Shown: piece by piece, positions 32,176 to 32,639 of the stretch
Position numbering within the stretch: the stretch's first letter is position 1
How the letters are laid out: every line of letters begins with the position of its first letter
Source of the DNA: Hyphomicrobiales bacterium
GTDB lineage: Bacteria; Pseudomonadota; Alphaproteobacteria; Rhizobiales; Rhizobiaceae
Length of the DNA: 32,639 nt
NCBI GenBank assembly: GCA_900473045.1
Contig: UCKS01000050.1
Location: 1-32,639 of the forward strand
Direction of reading: 5' to 3'
Program-made: the position numbers and the translations under genes
The notes under the pieces: generated by a model
The model's database searches: none
What the model was told of the DNA's origin: nothing
What the model saw: the letters and a program-made list of their open reading frames with translations, nothing else

Positions 32176-32639
32176 ATGAAAGTTCTGGTCACCGTCAAGC
32201 GTGTCGTGGATTACAACGTGAAGATCCGGGTGAAGCCGGATGGATCGGGTGTCGAGCTTGCCAATGTGAAGATGTCGATGAACCCGTTCGACGAGATTTC
32301 GGTCGAGGAAGCTTTGAGGCTGAAGGAGGCCGGCAAGGTCGAGGAAGTCGTTGTCGTTTCGGTTGGCCCGGCGAAAGCCGAGGAAACATTGCGCACCGCT
32401 CTTGCCATGGGCGCCGACCGGGCGATCCTGGTCGAGACCGACGATGCCGTGGAGCCGCTCGCCGTTGCCAAGATCATCAAGGGCGTGGCTGAGGCAGAAC
32501 AGCCTGGCCTGATCATCGTCGGCAAGCAGGCAATCGATGATGACAGCAACCAGACCGGCCAGATGCTGTCGGCGCTGCTTGGCTGGGCGCAGGGCACGTT
32601 TGCCTCGAAGATCGAGCTTGGCGACGGCAAGGCGTCCGT
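32176..32639 (+). CDS. etfB: Electron transfer flavoprotein beta subunit, partial
   Basis: The first 154 codons are present; the frame runs off the right edge. [20 protein letters not shown] is the standard EtfB start, followed by [20 protein letters not shown] near residue 35. The AMP-binding part is [20 protein letters not shown] and [20 protein letters not shown]. With EtfA it forms the FAD/AMP heterodimer that passes electrons from acyl-CoA dehydrogenases to ETF-ubiquinone oxidoreductase. ATG 32176 has AAGGAAGG upstream. etfA is expected next, beyond the window. Confidence 0.96.
   Translation, partial: MKVLVTVKRVVDYNVKIRVKPDGSGVELANVKMSMNPFDEISVEEALRLKEAGKVEEVVVVSVGPAKAEETLRTALAMGADRAILVETDDAVEPLAVAKIIKGVAEAEQPGLIIVGKQAIDDDSNQTGQMLSALLGWAQGTFASKIELGDGKAS

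Noticed and set aside
1..32639. CRISPR arrays, insertion sequences, integrase or toxin-antitoxin genes
   Set aside because: I looked for regularly spaced repeats, transposase or integrase motifs and paired small genes on both strands and saw none.

Overview
The window looks like chromosomal DNA of an alphaproteobacterium of the Rhizobiaceae (Rhizobium/Agrobacterium/Sinorhizobium type). The support is the high GC content, the C/G-rich third codon positions, and the gene neighbourhoods: ubiG; DUF3291-DUF1178-nitrilase-grxC-comF; parvulin-argJ-GNAT-mutT divergent from secA; HIG1-PduO-etfB. Two copies of a RIME-like palindromic repeat also fit. This placement rests on recognised protein families and remembered synteny, not on a database search.

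Layout. (1) 1-3.83 kb, minus strand: a decaying prophage fragment with a tape measure protein running off the left edge, a capsid cement protein, a head maturation protease and a 5'-truncated major capsid protein. The order is unusual and the connector and tail-tube genes are absent. (2) 3.75-4.06 kb: the phage/host junction, with a 15-bp imperfect inverted repeat. (3) 4.06-9.75 kb: host genes, namely a Cys-containing small protein, ubiG, a GNAT, a small secreted protein, and the minus-strand run comF, grxC, nitrilase, DUF1178, DUF3291. (4) 9.8-15.0 kb: an NDUFAF5-like methyltransferase-fold protein, an orphan Flp pilin of 57 residues, a one-TM protein, and the tightly overlapping argJ-GNAT-mutT genes behind a periplasmic parvulin. 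(5) 15.2-18.1 kb: secA, followed by two rho-independent-type terminators. (6) 18.4-21.1 kb: a polysaccharide flippase overlapping a CelD/BioF2-like acyltransferase by ATGA. (7) 21.1-24.6 kb: an acyl-CoA synthetase, a GNAT, two small proteins and tRNA-Leu(CAA). (8) 24.8-32.6 kb: a DedA-like protein, DsbB, an HNH endonuclease, an AlkA-type glycosylase, glutamyl-Q tRNA(Asp) synthetase, a YihY/BrkB protein, an SDR, a HIG1-like protein, a PduO adenosyltransferase, a rhomboid protease and the start of etfB.

Most of the window is housekeeping: protein export and periplasmic folding (secA, parvulin, dsbB, rhomboid), redox and repair (grxC, mutT, alkA), ubiquinone and electron transfer (ubiG, etfB), arginine synthesis (argJ), tRNA modification (gluQ) and cobalamin use (PduO). 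I see no clear complete novel system. The most unusual parts are the rearranged prophage remnant, the repeat pair with compensatory stem changes, the orphan Flp pilin with Ala at the processing site, the coupled flippase/acyltransferase pair, the cysteine-free GluQ, and the CTATAG palindrome that ends two convergent genes.
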